From NCBI GenBank assembly GCA_000242815.2, contig AHHB01000026.1, positions 1-64,000 on the forward strand: a stretch of DNA of 64,000 bases. Reading direction: 5' to 3'. Made by a program: the position numbers and the translations under genes. Numbering within the stretch: the first letter of the stretch is position 1; every line of letters begins with the position of its first letter. Below, one piece after another: positions 51,865 through 62,195 of this stretch. The notes below the pieces were generated by a model. It made no database searches. It worked only from the letters and a program-made list of their open reading frames with translations, and was not told where the DNA came from. The DNA comes from Janthinobacterium lividum PAMC 25724 (lineage in GTDB: Bacteria; Pseudomonadota; Gammaproteobacteria; Burkholderiales; Burkholderiaceae_D).

Positions 51865-54800
51865 GTGCCTGACCTGTCCCGTATTTTTTCTTCCCCGCTC
51901 ACTGGCAAGCTGGGGGCGCTATGTCTGCTGCTATCGCTGGGCATGGCTACGCCGGTACGGGCCGATAACGGCGTGTCCCAGTTTTCGCCCAGCGGCACGG
52001 TGAAGGCCGTGCGCCAGGTGCGGGTCCAGTTTGCCACGCCGATGGTGCCGTTCGGCGACATGGGCTTGCCCGCGCCGTTCGCCGTCGATTGTGGCAAGGC
52101 CGAGCCTGGCGTCGTGGCGGGTGCCGGACGCTGGGCCGACGAGCGTCACTGGAACTTTGATTTCGAACGCGACTTGCCCGCCGGCGTGGCTTGCAGTTTC
52201 ACCTTGAACGGGGGGCTGAAGGACCTGGCGGGCAAGCCCTTGCAAGGAGCGACGTCCTACCACTTTTCCACGGGCGGCCCGGCGATCGTCGAGTCCATCC
52301 CCTATGACGGCCAGTCGTATATCGATGAAAACCAGATCTTCGTGCTGGGCCTCGACGCCGCGCCGAACGAGGCCAGCGTGGCCGCGAACGCATATTGCCG
52401 CGCTGATGGCATCAATGAAAAGATCCCCGTGCGGCGCCTTGTGGGCAAGGAACTGGAGCAGGTTTTAACCCTGCGCAAGGGTTTTCTCGACCGCTATCTG
52501 AGCGTCTACTTCAAGAAGCAGGGCCTGCTCTGGAAAGTGGGCATGCCCGTCGCCAGCAAGGGCGCGCCACCGCTGCCCGTCACCGTGCTGCAATGCAAGC
52601 GCAGCTTGCCCGCGAACGCCAAGGTGTCGCTGGTGTGGGGCGAGGGTATCGCCAGCGCCAGCGGCATCGCCACGGACAAGGCGCAAACCCTGCAGTTCAG
52701 GACACGTCCCGATTTCACGGCCAAGTTCAGCTGCGAACGCAGCAACCCGAAAGAACAGTGCATCCCCTTCCTACCCATGCGCGTGGAGTTTTCCGCGCCC
52801 GTGAGCGCGGCGCAGGTGCGCGCCATGACCTTGAAGGGCGGGGGCAAGACGTATGCGCCGACGATCGCGAAGGAAGATGAAAAAGCGCAATTCGTGCAGT
52901 ACGTGACCTTCAACGGGCCGTTTCCCGTGCAAGCCAGTTTTGTCCTGAACCTGCCGCCGAAACTGACGGATGACGCCGGCCGTGCCTTGCTCAACCGCGC
53001 GCGCTTTCCCATGACGGTGGGCACCGGCGAACAGCCGCCGCTGCTGAAGTTTCCAGCCCCGTTCGGCATTATCGAAGCCAAGGGCGACGCCTTGTTGCCC
53101 GTGACGGTGCGCAATATCGAGCCTGTGCTGTCGGGCAATGAAATCACCAGGGAATCGGCACCGGCATCAGCGGCCACGGGCGCCACCTTGCGCGTGCCCG
53201 ACAATGACGACAAGTTCATCATCGAGTGGATGCAGCGCCTGGCCGGCAATGGCGACAGGAGCGAATACTGGCAACCGTATGCCCAGTATGCGGGCAATAT
53301 GAGCAAATCCGTGCTGGCCGACGCCGCCGGCACGCGCCCCATCAGCCTGCCACGTCCCGAGGGCAAGAAAACCTTTGAAGTGATCGGCATTGCGCTGCAG
53401 AAACCAGGCTTTTATGTGGTCGAGCTGGCCAGCCCGATCCTGGGCAAGGTGCTGCTGGGTAAACCGCGCACGGCGTATATCCGCACGGCCGCGCTGGTGA
53501 CCAACCTGGCGGCCCACTTCAAGCACGGCGCGCAATCGTCGCTCGTGTGGGTAACGTCGCTGGACAAGGGCGCGCCTGTTGCAAAAGCGCAAGTGGCCGT
53601 GCGCGACTGCGCCGGCAAGCTGCTGTGGCAAGGCGCCACGGGGGCGGACGGCGTGGCGCACATCCCTGGCGAACTGGCCAACTCCAGCTGCAAAAACAAT
53701 GCGCGCTACTTTATCAGTGCGCGCAGCGGCGGCGACATGACGTTCACCCTGTCGGACTGGGTGGGCGGCATCGAAGCCTGGCGTTTCAACCTGCCCACGG
53801 ACGACACGCGCGCCGACAACACCTTGTTGGCCACGGTATTCGACCGCACTTTGCTGCGCGCCGGCGAAACCGTGCATATGAAGCATTTCATCCGCAAGCA
53901 CACGGCCGAGGGCATGAGCCTGGTCGACAGCAACAACGGCCCCGGCAGCGCCACCGCCGTCGTCATCACACACCAGGGCAGCGAGCAAAACTATCCATTG
54001 CCCCTGCGCTGGTCGGCCAGTGGCACGGCGGAAAATGACTGGCGCATACCCGCCGACGCCAAGCAGGGCGAATACCTTGTGACGATGGCGGGGCGCCCGT
54101 CCGGCAGTTTCCGGGTGGAAGCGTTCCGCGTGCCCACCATGAAAGCCGTGCTGCAGGGCCCGATAGCGCCCGCCGTGCAGGTGAAACAGCTGGCCCTCGA
54201 TGCGCAAATCTCGTATCTGGCCGGCGGCGCCGCCACCAACGCGCCCGTCAAGCTGCGCACGCTGCTGCAGGACAAGAGCGTGATGTTTCCCGACTATCCC
54301 GATGTCAGCTTCAGCAATGGCGACGTGAAGGAAGGCCTGGTGCAGCAGGGCACGGGCTATGACGACGATGAGGGCGCATGGCAGGACGAAGGCAGTGGAG
54401 GACCAGCCGGCCCTGGCGCCACGGCGGCGCGCACGCAAAGCTTGACCCTGGATAAGGCGGGCGGCGCGCGCATCGTCATCGACCAGTTGCCGCAGCTGTC
54501 CGCGCCGCGCGACCTGGTGGCGGAGCTCGCTTTCCAGGATGCAAATGGCGAGACCGCTTCCATTGCCACGCGTGTGCCGCTGTGGCCATCAAATGTTGTG
54601 ATCGGCATCAAGCCCGACGCCTGGGCCTTGAGCAAGGATGCTTTCAAGTTCACGGTCGTCGTGCTGGGCACCAATGGCAAGCCCGTGGCGAATGCGGCAG
54701 TCGACGTCGACTTCTTCCAGCGCAACAGCTATTCGCACCGCCGCCGCTTGATCGGCGGTTTCTATGCGTATGAAAACAGCAGCGAAATCGTCAAGCTAGG

Positions 54801-57618
54801 TTCCGCCTGCATTGGCAAGACGGACAAGCAGGGCTTGCTGGTCTGCGACGTGAAGGCACCGGCCAGCGGCAATTTGATACTGCGCGCCCGCACGCAGGAT
54901 GCATCGGGCAATGCGGCTGTCGCCAAGCGTGAAACCTGGGTGGCCGGCAGCGGCGACTGGTGGTTCAACGCCAGCGACAATGATCGTATCGACGTCTTGC
55001 CTGAAAAGAAACGCTATGAGCCGGGCCAGGAAGCGAGCTTGCAAGTGCGCATGCCTTTCCGTTCGGGCACGGCCCTGATCACGGTCGAGCGCGAAGGCAT
55101 CCTCGACACCTATGTGCGCCAGTTGAATGGCCGGGAACCTGTGGTCACTATCCCGGTCAAACCGAACTACGCGCCGAATGTGTATGTGTCCGTGTTTGTC
55201 GTGCGCGGGCGTGTCGATGGCGTGCAGCCCACGACCCTGGTCGACTTGGGCAAGCCAGCCTACAAGATGGGCATCACGCCGCTGAACGTCGGGTGGCAGG
55301 CGCATGAACTGAACGTCATGGTGGTGTCTGACAAGCAGGTGTACACAACGCGTGACAAGGCAGAAGTGTCGGTGCGCGTGCGCCGCGCCGATGGCAAGCC
55401 CTTGCCAGAAGGTGCCGAAGTGGCGCTGGCGGCTGTCGACACTGGCTTGCTGGAACTGATGCCCAACGATAGCTGGAAATTACTCGATACCATGATGGCG
55501 CAGCGCAGCTTGCAGGTGGCCACGGCGACGGCGCAGATGCAGGTGATCGGCAAGCGCCACTTCGGGCGCAAGGCCTTCCCGGCTGGCGGTGGCGGCGGCA
55601 AGGGCGCCAGCCGCGAGCTGTTCGACACCCTGCTGTTCTGGAAGGCCACAGTCAAGCTCGACGCCAAGGGCGAAGCGACCGTGCAAGTGCCGCTCAACGA
55701 CTCGCTGACGGCTTTCCGCATCGTTGCCGTCGCCAGCGCGGGCAAGCAATTGTTTGGCACGGGCAGCACGGATATCCGCAGCTCACAAGACCTGATCTTG
55801 ATGTCGGGCTTGCCCACTCTCGTGCGCGAAGGCGACCAGTTGCGTGCAGGCTTTACGCTGCGCAATACTTCGGCCGCGTCCTTGAGCGTGGACCTCGATG
55901 CCAGCGCGGCTGGCAAGGCACTGCCACGCCAAAGTGTGAGGCTGGCGGCCGGCGAAGCGCGTGAAGTGGGCTGGGATTATCAGGTGCCGCTCGGTGCGGT
56001 AAGCATTGTGTGGGAGATCGCCGCCAAGGCGGGCGGGCATAGCGATAAACTGAAAATCACGCAAAAGGTAGCTCAGGCCACGCCCGTGCGCACCTACCAG
56101 GCGACCTTGCTGCAGGTCGACAAGCCGACGAATATGTCGGTGCAAATGCCAGCCGGCGCCTTGCCGGGCCGGGGCGGCATCCAGACCAGCTTTGTCGCCA
56201 GACTGGGCGGCGAGCTGCCCGGCGTGCGCGAGTACATGGCCGCCTACCCCTACACCTGCTTCGAGCAAAACACCTCGAAGGCGATCGCCCTGCAAGACCA
56301 GGAGGCGTGGAACAAGCTGGCCGCCAGCTTGCCCGCTTACCTGGACGGCGATGGCATGCTGAAATACTTCCCCCTCATGGAGCAGGGCAGCGACAGCCTG
56401 ACGGCGTATGTGCTGTCGGCAACAAGGGAAGCGGGCTATGCGATTCCCGAACAGACGAAGAACCGCATGGAAGAAGCCTTGACGGCCTTCGTGCAGGGGC
56501 GCATCGTGCGCCATTCCGCGTTGGCGACGACCGACCTGGCAGTGCGCAAGCTGGCCGCGCTGGAAGCGTTGTCGCGTTCCAACAAGGTGCCACCCGATGC
56601 CTTGGAGAGCATCAGTATCAGCCCGAATCTGTGGCCGACGTCCGCCGTCATCGACTGGAGCTTGCTGCTGCAACGCACGCCAAGCTTGGCGCGCCGCGAG
56701 GCGCTGCTGGCCGACGCGCAGCAAATTTTGCGTAGCCGTTTGAATTTCCAGGGCACGACCATGGGCTTTTCCACCGAGCGCAAGGATAACTGGTGGTGGC
56801 TGATGGTCTCCGGTGACGTCAATGCCAACCGGCTGCTGCTGGCCGTGATGGACGACCCGGCGTGGAAGGACGATATCGGCCGCCTGGTGCGCGGCAGCAT
56901 GGGCCGCCAGAAGAAGGGCCGCTGGGACACCACAGTGGCCAACGCCTGGGGCACCCTGGCGATTGCCAAATTCTCGGCCAAGTTCGAGTCCACAGCCGTG
57001 ACGGGGGCCAGCGCCGTGAAGCTGGGCGGCGATACGCAAGCGCTCGTGTGGAATGGCGCGGCGAAAGTCGGCCCCGTGCTGCAAGCGTGGCCGAAGGGCA
57101 TGGACACCCTGGGCCTGGCGCATAGCGGCACGGGCAAGCCCTGGGTCACCGTGCAAAGCCTGGCGGCCATCGCGCTCAAGGCGCCCGTGTCCAGCGGTTA
57201 CACGATCAAGAAAACCGTGACGCCCGTGGAACAGAAAATCGCTGGCCACTGGTCGCGCGGCGATGTCTACCGCGTGCGCCTGGATTTGTCGGCGCAGTCA
57301 GACATGAGCTGGGTGGTGGTCGACGACCCGATACCGGCCAGCGCCACGGTGCTGGGCAATGGCCTGGGGCGCGATTCGCAGCTGCTGACGGCTGGCGAAA
57401 AGAACACCGGCTGGGTCTGGCCCACGTTCGAGGAACGCGCGTTTGATGCTTTCCGCGCGTATTACGCGTTTGTACCAAAAGGCACGTGGAGCGTGCAATA
57501 CACGGTGCGCCTGAACAATGCCGGCGATTTCAGCCTGCCGGCGACGCGCATCGAAGCCATGTATGCGCCCGAAATGTTTGGCGAGTCGCCAAATGCGAAC
57601 GTGAAGGTGGCGCAGTGA
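51865..57618 (+). CDS. Bacterial alpha-2-macroglobulin, thioester type (YfhM-like)
   Basis: A 1917-residue protein. GTG 51865 stands six bases after AAGGAG and opens a signal peptide ending VRA. Macroglobulin-like beta domains fill about 30-1150; the bait region follows DTGLLELMPNDSW; the complement-like thioester domain holds CFEQ at C1465-Q1468, so the internal Cys-Gln thioester can form. The protein should sit in the periplasm and trap proteases by covalent capture. No lipobox is visible, unlike E. coli YfhM. Its stop overlaps the start of pbpC (GTGA), and the two are classic partners: one guards, the other repairs a breached wall. Confidence 0.93.
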   Translation: MPDLSRIFSSPLTGKLGALCLLLSLGMATPVRADNGVSQFSPSGTVKAVRQVRVQFATPMVPFGDMGLPAPFAVDCGKAEPGVVAGAGRWADERHWNFDFERDLPAGVACSFTLNGGLKDLAGKPLQGATSYHFSTGGPAIVESIPYDGQSYIDENQIFVLGLDAAPNEASVAANAYCRADGINEKIPVRRLVGKELEQVLTLRKGFLDRYLSVYFKKQGLLWKVGMPVASKGAPPLPVTVLQCKRSLPANAKVSLVWGEGIASASGIATDKAQTLQFRTRPDFTAKFSCERSNPKEQCIPFLPMRVEFSAPVSAAQVRAMTLKGGGKTYAPTIAKEDEKAQFVQYVTFNGPFPVQASFVLNLPPKLTDDAGRALLNRARFPMTVGTGEQPPLLKFPAPFGIIEAKGDALLPVTVRNIEPVLSGNEITRESAPASAATGATLRVPDNDDKFIIEWMQRLAGNGDRSEYWQPYAQYAGNMSKSVLADAAGTRPISLPRPEGKKTFEVIGIALQKPGFYVVELASPILGKVLLGKPRTAYIRTAALVTNLAAHFKHGAQSSLVWVTSLDKGAPVAKAQVAVRDCAGKLLWQGATGADGVAHIPGELANSSCKNNARYFISARSGGDMTFTLSDWVGGIEAWRFNLPTDDTRADNTLLATVFDRTLLRAGETVHMKHFIRKHTAEGMSLVDSNNGPGSATAVVITHQGSEQNYPLPLRWSASGTAENDWRIPADAKQGEYLVTMAGRPSGSFRVEAFRVPTMKAVLQGPIAPAVQVKQLALDAQISYLAGGAATNAPVKLRTLLQDKSVMFPDYPDVSFSNGDVKEGLVQQGTGYDDDEGAWQDEGSGGPAGPGATAARTQSLTLDKAGGARIVIDQLPQLSAPRDLVAELAFQDANGETASIATRVPLWPSNVVIGIKPDAWALSKDAFKFTVVVLGTNGKPVANAAVDVDFFQRNSYSHRRRLIGGFYAYENSSEIVKLGSACIGKTDKQGLLVCDVKAPASGNLILRARTQDASGNAAVAKRETWVAGSGDWWFNASDNDRIDVLPEKKRYEPGQEASLQVRMPFRSGTALITVEREGILDTYVRQLNGREPVVTIPVKPNYAPNVYVSVFVVRGRVDGVQPTTLVDLGKPAYKMGITPLNVGWQAHELNVMVVSDKQVYTTRDKAEVSVRVRRADGKPLPEGAEVALAAVDTGLLELMPNDSWKLLDTMMAQRSLQVATATAQMQVIGKRHFGRKAFPAGGGGGKGASRELFDTLLFWKATVKLDAKGEATVQVPLNDSLTAFRIVAVASAGKQLFGTGSTDIRSSQDLILMSGLPTLVREGDQLRAGFTLRNTSAASLSVDLDASAAGKALPRQSVRLAAGEAREVGWDYQVPLGAVSIVWEIAAKAGGHSDKLKITQKVAQATPVRTYQATLLQVDKPTNMSVQMPAGALPGRGGIQTSFVARLGGELPGVREYMAAYPYTCFEQNTSKAIALQDQEAWNKLAASLPAYLDGDGMLKYFPLMEQGSDSLTAYVLSATREAGYAIPEQTKNRMEEALTAFVQGRIVRHSALATTDLAVRKLAALEALSRSNKVPPDALESISISPNLWPTSAVIDWSLLLQRTPSLARREALLADAQQILRSRLNFQGTTMGFSTERKDNWWWLMVSGDVNANRLLLAVMDDPAWKDDIGRLVRGSMGRQKKGRWDTTVANAWGTLAIAKFSAKFESTAVTGASAVKLGGDTQALVWNGAAKVGPVLQAWPKGMDTLGLAHSGTGKPWVTVQSLAAIALKAPVSSGYTIKKTVTPVEQKIAGHWSRGDVYRVRLDLSAQSDMSWVVVDDPIPASATVLGNGLGRDSQLLTAGEKNTGWVWPTFEERAFDAFRAYYAFVPKGTWSVQYTVRLNNAGDFSLPATRIEAMYAPEMFGESPNANVKVAQ

Positions 57619-59720
57619 AAGCTAGTGTTTTACTGATGGGCTGCTTGCTGGCCGGCCCGGTCTTCGCGGAAGCGGTATTGACGCCGGGACAGGTACAGGC
57701 CGCCTATCGCAGCTCGGAAGCGCAGTTGCTGGACCGCAGTGGCGCGCCCCTGCAATCGTTACGCGTCGACATGCAGGTGCGGCGTTTGCCGTGGGTGGCG
57801 CTGGCCGATATTTCCCCCGCCGTGCAGCAAGCGGTGCTGCTGGCGGAAGACCAGCGCTTCATGCGCCATGCTGGCGTGGATGTGTCCGCGCTGGCCACGG
57901 CCGCCTGGGATAATCTGTTTTCGAAAAAGTCGCGCGGTGCCTCGACCATCACCATGCAACTGGCGGGTCAGCTCGACGCGCACTTGCAGGCTCAAGCAGG
58001 CGGACGCAGCCTGCGCCAGAAATGGGACCAGATGCGTGCCGCCCAGGCCATCGAAGACAGCTGGAGCAAGGCGCAGATTTTCGAAGCGTATTTGAATCTG
58101 GTGTCGTTTCGCGGCGAGCTGCAAGGCATCGCGTCTGCGTCATACAGCCTGTTCGGCAAGGCGCCGTCGGGCTTGAGCCAGACGGACGCCATCATTCTGG
58201 CCAGCCTGGTGCGCTCGCCGAATGCGTCACCGGCCATCGTTACGCGGCGTGCCTGCGCGCTGGCGCAACAATGGCGTATGGACAGCAGTTGCCAGCTGAT
58301 CGGCCAGCGCGTGCAAACAGCCTTGCAGCGCACGGCCCTGTACGCGGAGCTGGCGCCGGCGCCGCAAGTGGCGCAGCAGCTGCTCAAGCAATCGGGCGCC
58401 TCCGTGCGTAGCACCCTCGACGCTCCCCTGCAGCGTTTCGCGCAGGAAAATTTGCGCCAGCAACTGGCATCCTTGCGCGAGCGCAATGTCAACGATGGCG
58501 CCATCATCGTGCTCGACAACCGCAGCGGAGAAGTCCTTGCCTATGTGGGCAATGCGGGCGGCAGCCATGTCGATGGCGTGACGGCCCTGCGCCAGGCCGG
58601 TTCCACCCTGAAACCATTCCTGTATGCGCTGGCTATCGAGCGCCGCCTGATGACGGCCGCCTCCGTCATGGACGACTCGCCGCTCGATGTCGCCACGGCG
58701 TCGGGCATGTATGCACCGCAAAACTACGACCGCAACTTCAAGGGTTACGTCAGCGCCCGTACCAGTCTGGCCAGCTCGCTCAACATTCCCGCCGTGCGCA
58801 CGCTGCTGCTGACAGGGCAGGACGGGTTCTACAACCGTCTCAAGGAAGTGGGACTGGCCAGCCTGACGGAAGCGGCCGAATACTACGGCCCTTCGCTGGC
58901 ACTGGGCTCGTCCGAAGTGACCCTGCTGGAACTGGCCAATGCTTACCGCGCGCTGGCCAATGGTGGTCTGTACAGCACGGCCAGCCTGCAGCCGGGGCAG
59001 GCTGGCAAGGATAAGCGTCGCGTGATGGATTCGGGCGCTGCCTTCATCGTCGGCGATATCCTGGCCGACCGCGCCGCGCGCAGCATGACCTTTGGCTTGC
59101 GCAACGAACTGGGGACGAATTTCTGGAGCGCCGTCAAGACGGGCACCAGCAAGGACATGCGCGACAACTGGTGCATGGGCTATTCGGCGCGCTACACGGT
59201 GGGCGTGTGGGTGGGTAATTTCGACGGCAAGCCCATGTGGGACGTCTCGGGCGTGACGGGCGCCGCTCCCGTGTGGCGCGACGTCATGGATTATCTGCAC
59301 AAGAGCCTGCCCAGCCATGCGCCGAAAGCGCCGCCCGGCGTGCTGCAGCAGATGGTGGCGTATCAGCCTGCGCTGGAAGCGCCGCGCCGCGAATGGTTTA
59401 TCTCTGGTACGGAAAGCCCCGTCATCGCCGTGCTGGGCGACACCATGAAGCCGCCCGCCATCGTGTATCCGGCCGAGGACAGCATCCTCGCCATCGACCC
59501 CGACATTCCGCCCGCCCTGCAGCGCGTGTTCTTCCAGGCCCAGGGCAGTCACGCCTTGCGCTGGGTGCTCGACGGCAAGGACATGGGGGCCGCTAGCGAG
59601 AGCATCCGCTGGCGTCCCGTGCCGGGCAAGCACGCACTGGCGCTCGTTGATGATGCCGGCAAGACGGTAGCGCAGGTGGCGTTTCAGGTGCGGGGCAATG
59701 CGCTGGCGCAGCGAAATTAG
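57615..59720 (+). CDS. pbpC: Penicillin-binding protein 1C
   Basis: A 701-residue bifunctional enzyme starting at GTG 57615, which overlaps the macroglobulin stop. A short signal/anchor (2-17) is followed by the glycosyltransferase domain (LLAEDQRFMRHAGVDVSALA, GASTITMQLAGQL), the transpeptidase domain (SXXK at S330-K333 in AGSTLKPF; KTGTSKDMRDNWC) and the C-terminal PBP1C domain (PPAIVYPAEDSILAIDPDIP). It polymerises and crosslinks peptidoglycan in the periplasm. All catalytic motifs appear intact. Confidence 0.93.
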   Translation: MKASVLLMGCLLAGPVFAEAVLTPGQVQAAYRSSEAQLLDRSGAPLQSLRVDMQVRRLPWVALADISPAVQQAVLLAEDQRFMRHAGVDVSALATAAWDNLFSKKSRGASTITMQLAGQLDAHLQAQAGGRSLRQKWDQMRAAQAIEDSWSKAQIFEAYLNLVSFRGELQGIASASYSLFGKAPSGLSQTDAIILASLVRSPNASPAIVTRRACALAQQWRMDSSCQLIGQRVQTALQRTALYAELAPAPQVAQQLLKQSGASVRSTLDAPLQRFAQENLRQQLASLRERNVNDGAIIVLDNRSGEVLAYVGNAGGSHVDGVTALRQAGSTLKPFLYALAIERRLMTAASVMDDSPLDVATASGMYAPQNYDRNFKGYVSARTSLASSLNIPAVRTLLLTGQDGFYNRLKEVGLASLTEAAEYYGPSLALGSSEVTLLELANAYRALANGGLYSTASLQPGQAGKDKRRVMDSGAAFIVGDILADRAARSMTFGLRNELGTNFWSAVKTGTSKDMRDNWCMGYSARYTVGVWVGNFDGKPMWDVSGVTGAAPVWRDVMDYLHKSLPSHAPKAPPGVLQQMVAYQPALEAPRREWFISGTESPVIAVLGDTMKPPAIVYPAEDSILAIDPDIPPALQRVFFQAQGSHALRWVLDGKDMGAASESIRWRPVPGKHALALVDDAGKTVAQVAFQVRGNALAQRN

Positions 59721-60060
59721 TTCTGACGCTGTTGCCGCTGCCATTCGCCTGTCCTGCTGTTTGAATCATGCCCGTTGATTCATTTATCAGAAAAGTGTGG
59801 TGTTGCGCCTGTCATCGATGCTGTCTTTGTCGGAATAGTATGTGACATAGAAAAGTGCAAATATCGGTAAAAATGTGTAGATGAAAAGTTCCAAAAAAAA
59901 GCGAAAAAAATATTTACATTTTAATAGTGGGAAGGATATTCTCGCTGTCTTCTGCTTCAAGATCGCTAGCGGCTGCTGTATGGCGAAAGAAGATGCGAAA
60001 CAAGCTTGCCCTGTTTTTATGTTGAAAAATAAATTTCAGAAATATTTTGCGGGAGTTAAA
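59721..60060. other. AT-rich stretch without clear gene
   Basis: Composition changes at about 59780 to clearly AT-rich DNA. A frame from ATG 59881 (lysine-rich start KSSKKKRKK) runs on to 60147, but no ribosome site precedes it. Together with the fragments at 60061 and 61279 it looks like foreign DNA around an insertion element. Confidence 0.4.
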
Positions 60061-60147
60061 ATGCGGAACTTCTATTTTCTTGTTATTTTTTTTGGGTTTG
60101 GAGTAATTCTGCCACCAGGGCATGCTGCCGAGAGGGTAGTTGTTTAG
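60061..60147 (+). pseudogene. 5' fragment of an exported-protein gene
   Basis: ATG 60061 stands behind GGGAGT and encodes a good signal peptide (MRNFYFLVIFFGFGVILPPG, then HAAE) but stops after 28 residues, where the transposase region begins. It looks like the start of a gene cut off by an insertion. The frame entering the gene at 61279 reads VVAAEEKTVNVRALDF, similar to the HAAERVVV at the end of this fragment, so the two may be halves of one gene. Confidence 0.45.
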
Positions 60148-60276
60148 TTTCGTTCGATCATATTCCTCGTCGCAGCATGGCCCTGTTCCGGGCCAAAGCT
60201 GTGCTTGACGAGTTGATCGGCGGTTTGCCACCGAGATCGTCCCACCAGTTTCAGCACATCGCATAAACTTCAGTCC

Positions 60277-61243
60277 ATGAGCTCACGCATTCATCCCCAA
60301 GCCCGCACCACCCCGAAGATCCGGCAGGAAATCAAGGACTCCGGACTGTCCGACCGCGAGCCGCCAAGGTCTTCAATATACCGTGCCACGGCTGCCAAGT
60401 GGCTCAAGCGGGACGATGTGCAAGACCGTTCGCACCGGCCCATACGCTGCATACGACCCTGAGCGCGACGCAGGAGGCCATCGTGCTGTCACTGCGCCAA
60501 TCGCTCTATCTGCCGCTCGACGACCTGCTGTACATTACCCGGCAATACATCAATCCCGACGTCTCGCGTTCGGGCATTGCCGTTTGCTCAACGGAAGGCA
60601 TGGCCCGCCTAGAAGACGTCATTCCCAAGGCCGAGGGAGAAACGATCTCGGCCAAGAAGACCTTCAAGGACTACGAACCCGGCTTTGTTCACGTCGACAT
60701 CAAATACTTGCCGCAGATGCCGGACGAGAGCTCGCGCCGCTATCTGTTTGTGGCCATTGATCGCGCCACGCGCTGGGTATTCCTGCACATCTACGGTGAC
60801 ATGAGCGATAAAAGTAGCGTCGACTTCCTGCGTCGGCTCAAGCTGGCCTCGCCGATCAAAATCACCAAACTGCTGACTGACAACGGTTCGCAATTCACCG
60901 ACCGCTTCACAACAAAGGACAGGAAGCCCAGTGGCCAGCACGCCTTCGATAAAGTCTGCGCTGCCATGAGCATCGAACACCGTCTGGCACCGCCCCGGCA
61001 TCCGCAAACGAATGGCATGGTCGAACGATTCAACGGCCGTATCAGCGAATTGTTGCAGCACCGATTCGACAGCCGGGCCGACCTGGAGAAGACCTTGCTC
61101 AACTATTTAAAGCTTTACAACCACCAATTCCACAACGGGCCATCGGTGCCAAAACACCCATCCAGGCGCTCAAAGAATGGCAGCAAAAGAAGCCGGAACT
61201 ATTCGTCAAGCGCGTTTATGATCAAACGGGACTGGACAGGTAG
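60277..61243 (+). pseudogene. IS481-type transposase, frameshifted
   Basis: ATG 60277 starts SSRIHPQARTTPKIRQEIKD with an HTH; frames change near 60367, 60393 and 60437. The main part then runs in one frame with the rve catalytic core: D in FVHVDIKYLP, D in LLTDNGSQFTD and E in MVERFNGRI, the DDE triad. A further one-base loss near 61125 shifts the end, which in the proper frame reads IGAKTPIQALKEWQQKKPEL and KRVYDQTGLDR to the stop at 61243. So at least three or four frameshifts inactivate it. I could not define terminal inverted repeats with confidence. Confidence 0.78.
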
Positions 61244-61278
61244 TAGCTGCTGAGGAAAAAACTGTCAATGTCAGAGCA

Positions 61279-61677
61279 TTGGATTTTAGTTTTATGAAGG
61301 AGCCACCTAATCGGAAAATAAAAAACAGGGTGGATCTTTCTGCAATCAAGACTGCCGAAGATTTGGCTGTGGTGAAAGAGGCTATTAATCCAGTGATGGA
61401 CTTTTTCCAGGTTTATAGTCAGGTTCGAGCAATCCCGTCATCATTTTCCGCGCTTGCTACCAGTAACGGGATCAAGCAGATGCGATTTCCTCCGAAAATA
61501 GATCACCTAAATTATTACATATCGAAAAAAATGTGGAATTGGGCGGTGCACGATCCCCAGACTATTTTCTTGAGCGTGGATTTTCGCGGCATGCCGCCCG
61601 ACAACGGCGCTCATCGTGAGACTTTTGTATTTGTGAAAAGGGATGGCGCATGGTTGTTTGATCGCCATGATTTCTAG
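61279..61677 (+). CDS. Hypothetical protein, probably a 3' gene fragment
   Basis: The frame encodes 132 residues from a TTG at 61279 (ATG 61294 is internal), without a ribosome site. It stays open back into the transposase end. It is AT-rich and polar (SFMKEPPNRKIKNRVDLSAI, HLNYYISKKMWNWAVHDPQT) and ends in KRDGAWLFDRHDF. No family recognised. The lack of its own start and the matching composition of 60061-60147 suggest that it is the remainder of a gene broken by the IS. Confidence 0.5.
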   Translation: MDFSFMKEPPNRKIKNRVDLSAIKTAEDLAVVKEAINPVMDFFQVYSQVRAIPSSFSALATSNGIKQMRFPPKIDHLNYYISKKMWNWAVHDPQTIFLSVDFRGMPPDNGAHRETFVFVKRDGAWLFDRHDF

Positions 61678-61701
61678 CTGCAACGGGGGCGGGGGGCGAC
61701 T

Positions 61702-62163
61702 CTAGTGCTGGGACAGTTTTTTGTCTGCCAGGCCAGGCGCCAGCCACAACAGCAATATCCAGAGTAGAAAAGAAAGACTACGCTGCAGCGGCACCCAGCA
61801 TAGGCTGAAAATAGTGACCCAAGCCAAGGAGTACGTGCGTGGTACTCGCGCGCAATCGAGTAGCCACAGCGTGGTGCCCATGGCGATTAACATGACAGGC
61901 ATGGTAAACCACCATTTGCGTTCGATCGGCGACATGATTTCCTGATAAGAAGTAGGTGCTGGTGAGGCTAGCACAACGCCGTCAAAAATGATGACGGTGC
62001 GCTGTGGATGCCCGTCGTCAGCTCCATGCCTTCGTCCACCGTAGGCGCCGCCTGTCAGGCCGCGGTGGCCAGCGCGCCTGCCGTGACTGTCGTCACTACC
62101 CCACGGCATGCTGCTTGCATTGCGATCCAGACTATCTTGTAACAGCGCGATGATAGCTGCCAA
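61702..62163 (-). CDS. Hypothetical membrane protein
   Basis: A frame of 153 residues from ATG 62163. The first half is polar and Gly/His-rich (HRGLTGGAYGGRRHGADDGH), the second half has hydrophobic helices (WWFTMPVMLIAMGTTLWLLD, LAWVTIFSLCWVPL, LSFLLWILLLWLAPGL). A shorter start at an internal ATG is possible, for example 61920 (MSPIERKWWF), which would give an all-membrane protein. I do not recognise a family. Confidence 0.5.
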   Translation of the reverse strand: MAAIIALLQDSLDRNASSMPWGSDDSHGRRAGHRGLTGGAYGGRRHGADDGHPQRTVIIFDGVVLASPAPTSYQEIMSPIERKWWFTMPVMLIAMGTTLWLLDCARVPRTYSLAWVTIFSLCWVPLQRSLSFLLWILLLWLAPGLADKKLSQH

Positions 62164-62195
62164 GGAGCAATCTGGCGCAGCGCTGGATGCGTGAC

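Noticed and set aside
55783-57249. 488-codon minus-strand frame inside the macroglobulin gene (and a 505-codon one in pbpC)
   Set aside because: Same kind of antisense shadow; the plus-strand genes have complete motifs and good starts.
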